This document shows, piece by piece, positions 23,550 to 27,024 of a stretch of 27,024 nucleotides of DNA; position 1 is the stretch's first letter, and each line of letters begins with the position of its first letter. The position numbers and the translations under genes were made by a program. Source of the DNA: JARYLZ01 sp964388275 (GTDB taxonomy: Bacteria > Bacteroidota > Ignavibacteria > SZUA-365); NCBI GenBank assembly GCA_964388275.1, contig CAYLZD010000043.1, forward strand, positions 1 to 27,024, written 5' to 3'. The notes below the pieces were generated by a model. The model did not search any database. It saw nothing but the letters and a program-made list of their open reading frames with translations, and had not been told where the DNA came from.

Positions 23550-24275
23550 TTAGATTTGCTTAGGGAGCCAGCCTCTCCAGCCGCATTTATGGCAGCGGAA
23601 GGGTCTTTTTCCAGAAAGCTGTTTCCTCAACGATTCGTAGAATCCTCGGTGCCGAGAGCGGAACAGCCTCAGCGCTCCGCAACTCGGGCACGTTTTTCCG
23701 GATCTTTGTGTGCGGTCGGACGAATCACTTTTGTTGAGGTGAGAGAAAGGCAAAGCTTCCGATTCGGCGAAAGCGTTTGCGAGCGCATGGACTGCCGAAT
23801 GCTCTTCAGGCGTATTCGCAACCATGCGAGATGATTCCGCTCCGTCCTTCTGTCGGTTTTCATTCATGGCGAACGCGCTCTCGCCCGGCTTGGAAGCCGG
23901 CTGCGCCTTCAATTCCTCAAGGGAGATGTCGGGTATGATCTCCTGCCTTTCGTCCACCGGCACTGTCGCCTCAGGGGATGTCACGGCAGGATACCGAATG
24001 CGGGCTTCATCCAGCCAGCCTCTCCAGCCGCACGAATGGCAGCGGAAAAGCCGCTGCTTGGAGTGTGCCCGAATATACTGTTCGAACTTGGATTTCGCGT
24101 GGCTGCGTCGCAGCGCTGTCGCCCCGCATTTCGGGCAGAGCGCCGTGATATCCAATCTCTGCAACCACGGATGCCTGCTTGAGCCGCTCATCTCAACACC
24201 TGTATCATCGTGATCTGGGCGGCGGTTTGGATGTGATTCGTGCTCATTTGACTCGATTCCCCAGTATGTATCCAT
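23550..24275 (-). CDS. twin zinc-ribbon protein of unknown function
   Basis: I do not recognise a named family. The 241-residue protein has two copies of the same zinc ribbon: CPKCG (Cys47, Cys50) with FRCHSCGWRGWL (Cys79, Cys82), and CPSCG (Cys196, Cys199) with FRCHKCGWRGWL (Cys228, Cys231). Each has a basic helix-rich insert of ~28 residues between knuckles. They are joined by ~105 residues of acidic, low-complexity linker. No membrane segment or signal peptide is visible, so it is probably a cytosolic nucleic-acid or protein-binding factor. The start at 24275 has AAGGGA close upstream. Met29 (24191) is an alternative that keeps both ribbons. It is divergent from the ECF sigma factor gene. 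Confidence 0.75.
   Translation of the reverse strand: MDTYWGIESNEHESHPNRRPDHDDTGVEMSGSSRHPWLQRLDITALCPKCGATALRRSHAKSKFEQYIRAHSKQRLFRCHSCGWRGWLDEARIRYPAVTSPEATVPVDERQEIIPDISLEELKAQPASKPGESAFAMNENRQKDGAESSRMVANTPEEHSAVHALANAFAESEALPFSHLNKSDSSDRTQRSGKTCPSCGALRLFRSRHRGFYESLRKQLSGKRPFRCHKCGWRGWLPKQI
23568..23600. repeat. ribbon-coding direct repeat, copy A
   Basis: 33 bp on the + strand that match 24015-24047 at 30 positions: 18 identical, three different, then 12 identical. It encodes, on the minus strand, the second zinc knuckle FRCHKCGWRGW of the second ribbon. The conservation at DNA level exceeds that of the rest of the duplicated domains. Confidence 0.9.
24015..24047. repeat. ribbon-coding direct repeat, copy B
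   Basis: Partner of 23568-23600, encoding the second zinc knuckle FRCHSCGWRGW of the first ribbon. The near-identity of codons points to a recent internal duplication or gene conversion. Confidence 0.9.
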
Positions 24276-24390
24276 TATCCCTTGCGGGAATATAGCGATT
24301 TATTCCGTATTCCATCCAATGGGTGCTGGAAAAGGGGCTGGAAATTCGTCGAGACGGGTTCGGAAGGCCGAGGCCCGAATATGCCGCCGA

Positions 24391-24420
24391 TTGTGATTAG
24401 TTCAGGAGAAAGTCTATATT
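24391..24420 (+). promoter_or_regulatory. candidate promoter for the ECF sigma gene
   Basis: TTGTGA (24391-24396), an 18-bp spacer, then TATATT (24415-24420), ending 25 bp before the sigma-factor ATG. GGAGAG (24438-24443) serves as ribosome binding site. Moderate match to sigma-70 consensus. I see no clear ECF-type GGAAC...-10 pair that would indicate autoregulation. Confidence 0.5.
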
Positions 24421-24445
24421 TTGGGGACTATTTTGATGGAGAGAT

Positions 24446-25084
24446 ATGACGGTTCCCACTCCTGATGTGCAGGAAGACGAAATACTAGAGAATGACACGG
24501 ACAGCGCTGTCGACACTGAAAAGTTGCGGCAACGGCACCTCGATTTCGAGCGCGAAGCGCTGCCTCATATGGATGCCCTCTACAACTTCGCGCTTCGCAT
24601 GACAGGCGATCCCGACGATGCCGACGATCTCCTGCAGGAAACATACCTAAAGGCATATCGATTCTTCGACAAGTTCGAAGCCGGAACAAACTGCAAGGCA
24701 TGGTTGTTCAGGATCATGAAGAATTCCTTCATCAACATCTACCGGAAGTCATCAAAGGAACCCGACAAGGTAGGTTACGAGGATGTAGAGGAGTTCTACC
24801 ACACAATAAGAGCCGAATCGGCGGATCCGAACGATCTTGAAGAGAAGCTATTTTCGAATCTTCTCGACGACGACGTATCCCGTGCGCTCGAATCGCTTCC
24901 CGAGGAGTTCCGAACCGTCGTGATTCTCTGTGATATAGAGGAGTTCACGTACGAAGAGATCGCTGAATTCGTCGAATGCCCCATCGGCACCGTCCGTTCA
25001 CGGCTTCACCGCGGGAGGAAGATGCTCAGAGCCAAACTTCTGCAGTACGCGAAGGACAGGGGATACGCAGACGCCGACGATTAA
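24446..25084 (+). CDS. ECF-type RNA polymerase sigma factor
   Basis: 212-residue sigma-70 family factor with regions 2 and 4 only, the layout of extracytoplasmic-function sigmas. Region 2 covers about residues 36-100 (ALYNFALRMTGDPDDADDLLQETYLKAYRFFDKFEAGTNCKAWLFRI in pieces; the -10-binding helix is in the last part). Region 4 covers about 145-200 (ALESLPEEFRTVVILCDIEEFTYEEIAEF and IGTVRSRLHRGRKML, the -35-binding helix-turn-helix). The N-terminal ~28 residues are acidic. The sequence resembles the SigH/RpoE-like group controlled by small cytosolic anti-sigmas. The gene 32 bp downstream encodes just such a small protein. Which stress it answers cannot be told. Confidence 0.94.
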   Translation: MTVPTPDVQEDEILENDTDSAVDTEKLRQRHLDFEREALPHMDALYNFALRMTGDPDDADDLLQETYLKAYRFFDKFEAGTNCKAWLFRIMKNSFINIYRKSSKEPDKVGYEDVEEFYHTIRAESADPNDLEEKLFSNLLDDDVSRALESLPEEFRTVVILCDIEEFTYEEIAEFVECPIGTVRSRLHRGRKMLRAKLLQYAKDRGYADADD

Positions 25085-25116
25085 AGGTATGTTCAACTCG
25101 CATTCAGAAAATCAAA

Positions 25117-25374
25117 ATGGAAGACAAAGACCTGCCAGAATACATCAGCGCCCTTGTGGATAAAGAAACCGGCGAACTGACGGACGAAGAAATCGACCTT
25201 TTACAACGCATGGTGCATGAGAGGCCGGAGTATTTCGGCGAGTACCAGCTGAACCTGGCGACAAAGCTCTGCCTTCACAAGCACATGAAAGCCGTGCGTT
25301 GCCCTTCGGCCACTTCAGATTCGATACGCGCCACTTTATACCATGTGTTCAAATCCAGGCAAGCATCTATATGA
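25117..25374 (+). CDS. small probable anti-sigma factor lacking the usual zinc motif
   Basis: 85-residue acidic protein directly downstream of the sigma gene. Its layout, ISALVDKETGELTDEEIDLLQRMVHERPEYFGEY, then a helix (NLATKLCLHKHM) and a tail (CPSATSDSIRATLYHVF), parallels zf-HC2 anti-sigma factors. Those read ISxxLDGEL...H...CxxC..EY...K. Here His34 remains but the two cysteines of the HXXXCXXC zinc motif are replaced (PEYFG). A different cluster, Cys52-x-His54-x-His56-x5-Cys62, is present and could bind metal. The ATG at 25117 has only a weak upstream purine run. Assignment rests on position and pattern, not on a recognised family. Confidence 0.6.
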   Translation: MEDKDLPEYISALVDKETGELTDEEIDLLQRMVHERPEYFGEYQLNLATKLCLHKHMKAVRCPSATSDSIRATLYHVFKSRQASI

Positions 25375-25653
25375 GTCGACGGCAGCCTTGTCATAGATGA
25401 ACCGCGGTCACATGACGGATACGGGAGAACTCGAGTTCCTGGTCGTATGACAACGACGTTCGCTGTATCAGCAACTTGACAAGCCAGCATCGACCGGCGG
25501 AGTTTCGGGCGAGCCCTGTCACCTCCGAAGACCACGGATTCCCGACACCACATGCGGAGACGGCATGTCAGCCCCTTTCACAGACCGCCCGAGTTGCGGT
25601 TCAACACCAAATATCAATGATGAACGGATCGAACGACGAATGGAGGCCTAATT
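25375..25653. other. intergenic region before the M28 peptidase gene
   Basis: 279 bp with no convincing gene. A TTGACA at 25476-25481 has no -10 at the right distance. The peptidase's ribosome binding site GGAGG (25642-25646) lies at the end. The peptidase may be cotranscribed with the sigma/anti-sigma pair or have a promoter I cannot identify. Confidence 0.4.
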
Positions 25654-27024
25654 ATGATATTCCGCAGAATCTTTTTCCTCTTCACAATAGCCTTGCCTAT
25701 CGTACTCCGGGCGCAAAGCCTGCAGCCGCCTTTTCCGCAGGCTAATCCGGACATCACTCTTGATGAGATCGCATATCATCTGCGCTGGTTGTCGTCAGAC
25801 GAACTCGAAGGGAGAGGGACTGGAAGCCGAGGAGAGAACGCGGCAGCCCAATACCTTGCGCGGGAATTCAGGAGTTATGGATTGCAGCCCGCCGGCGTTC
25901 AGGGGAAATTCGAGCAGAGTCTCGAGGTTGTGACCGGTATCGAGCTCGGAAACGAAAACAGCTTCGAGTTGACCGTTGAAGGCGTACGCAGAAAGCTGAA
26001 GCTGCAGAGTGATTACGTGCCGCACGGCTTCACGGCTTCAGGCAAGGCGAGTGGTGGCATCATATTCGCCGGTTTCGGCATCAGTGCTCCGAAGCTCGGA
26101 TACGATGATTTTGCAGGAGTTGATGTAACAGGCGCGATAGTTGTCGTCGCGGCCGGGCATCCTGATGGCGAGAATCCTCATTCGGATTTCGCGATGATTT
26201 CGTCCGCTCGCAGCAAGGGCTTGTTCGCAAGACAAGCCGGCGCCGCTGCCGTTGTGATTGTCGATCCGGATGCCGAACAACCGGCCCAATTGCGGTATGA
26301 CAATTCACCGACCGATGCGGGCATAATTGTGTTGAGCGCGACAAATGATGCGGTGGCATCGCTGTTCGCCGCGCATGGCGGGGCCTTGCTTCCTGTCCTG
26401 GAACAAATCAGGAAGGAAAAAAAGCCGCAATCCTTCGCATTCAAAGGATCGTCCGCAGCGATTTCCGTGTCCGTGATCACTCAGCGGACAGAGACGGCGA
26501 ATATTCTCGGCCTCATCGAAGGCCGGGATCCTTCGTACAAAGAGCAGGTGATCGTCGTTGGAGCCCATTACGATCATTTGGGATGGGGCTCCTCGGGATC
26601 ACTGTACCGGGGGGACTCGCCGATGATTCACAACGGCGCCGACGACAATGCGTCCGGTGTCGCGGGATTACTGGAATTGGCGCAGTATTTCTCGAAGCAT
26701 CCGCTCAAGAGGTCGATTTTATTCATGGGATTCGCGGCGGAGGAAATGGGAACACTCGGTTCCTCTTATTGGGTGCGGAATCCGACAATCGATCTTGGAC
26801 GCGTCGATGCAATGTTGAATCTGGACATGATAGGTCGGATGATCGACAGCACGCGCCGGCTCAATGTTCAGGGTGTCGGGACTTCAGCCGCATTCGCGTC
26901 GCTTCTGAACAGGATAAACGAAACACACGAACTGAATCTTGCGCTCATACAGGACGGACAGGGAGGGAGCGATCACACGCAGTTTTATCTCAAGGGAATT
27001 CCCGTGCTTTTCTTTTTCACGGAT
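25654..27024 (+). CDS. secreted M28-family zinc aminopeptidase with PA domain (partial, 3' end beyond window)
   Basis: 457 codons are open to the window edge; the C-terminal end is missing. GGAGG at 25642-25646 supports the ATG at 25654. A signal peptide (residues ~1-21, ending VLRAQ) is followed by an M28-type N-terminal segment (LRWLSSDELEGRGTGSRGENAAAQYLAREF). A protease-associated insert follows at ~115-260 (GGIIFAGFGI, GYDDFAGVDVTGAIVVVAAG, LFARQAGAAAVVIV). The di-zinc catalytic domain has His305 (AHYDHLG), Asp330 (NGADDNASG), Glu363 and Glu364 (AAEEMG), Asp391 (NLDMIGR) and His441 (GGSDHTQF). All ligands are present, so it should be an active exported peptidase releasing N-terminal amino acids. 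Confidence 0.93.
   Translation, partial: MIFRRIFFLFTIALPIVLRAQSLQPPFPQANPDITLDEIAYHLRWLSSDELEGRGTGSRGENAAAQYLAREFRSYGLQPAGVQGKFEQSLEVVTGIELGNENSFELTVEGVRRKLKLQSDYVPHGFTASGKASGGIIFAGFGISAPKLGYDDFAGVDVTGAIVVVAAGHPDGENPHSDFAMISSARSKGLFARQAGAAAVVIVDPDAEQPAQLRYDNSPTDAGIIVLSATNDAVASLFAAHGGALLPVLEQIRKEKKPQSFAFKGSSAAISVSVITQRTETANILGLIEGRDPSYKEQVIVVGAHYDHLGWGSSGSLYRGDSPMIHNGADDNASGVAGLLELAQYFSKHPLKRSILFMGFAAEEMGTLGSSYWVRNPTIDLGRVDAMLNLDMIGRMIDSTRRLNVQGVGTSAAFASLLNRINETHELNLALIQDGQGGSDHTQFYLKGIPVLFFFTD

Noticed and set aside
25476..25481. Perfect TTGACA upstream of the M28 peptidase
   Set aside because: The region 17 bp downstream is GC-rich with no -10 match.

Overview
This is a gene-dense chromosomal window with moderately high GC content. 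It carries mostly housekeeping genes, with no rRNA, tRNA, transposase, phage gene or CRISPR array that I can see. Several features suggest a member of the Bacteroidota/Chlorobiota-Ignavibacteria-Kapabacteria neighbourhood. These are a TonB-dependent receptor with an N-terminal carboxypeptidase-regulatory-like domain, a bacterial GGGPS/PcrB-type prenyltransferase, DapD, and an S1 protein with long low-complexity tails. The best promoters (rpsA, clpS) have canonical sigma-70 -35/-10 hexamers rather than the Bacteroides-type pattern. The taxonomic placement is inference only.

Left part (1-8.0 kb): an 18-bp tandem repeat runs into the window and is in frame with an NADPH-dependent FMN reductase. 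Three small secreted or lipoprotein genes of unknown role follow on the + strand. Facing them is a tight minus-strand operon (7975 down to 2834). It encodes a thioredoxin-like protein, a MauE/DoxX membrane protein with a degenerate thioredoxin-fold tail, a PduO-type cob(I)alamin adenosyltransferase, a deoxynucleoside kinase and a TonB-dependent receptor. Most junctions overlap by 4 bp or are separated by a few bases.

Middle (8.0-11.7 kb): dapD (lysine/peptidoglycan precursor pathway) and rpsA (ribosomal protein S1) lie on the + strand. rpsA has a near-consensus promoter and a textbook intrinsic terminator.

Right-centre (11.7-24.3 kb): a long minus-strand block. One operon is clpS-alaS-GGGPS-cpoB-like lipoprotein, with a predicted promoter just upstream of clpS. 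A second runs from an Rrf2-type regulator with an IscR-like CX5CX5C cluster through tgt, yajC and ribBA to a fused aroB-aroA gene and a TrmA/RlmD-like RNA methyltransferase. Upstream of it sits a gene for a protein with two duplicated zinc ribbons.

Right end (24.4-27.0 kb): an ECF sigma factor, a small probable anti-sigma factor lacking the usual zinc motif, and a secreted M28 metallopeptidase cut by the window edge.

The most notable items are the AroB-AroA fusion (the first two domains of fungal AROM, in the same order), the redox/cobalamin/TonB operon, the twin zinc-ribbon protein, and the repeat-bearing tails of S1.
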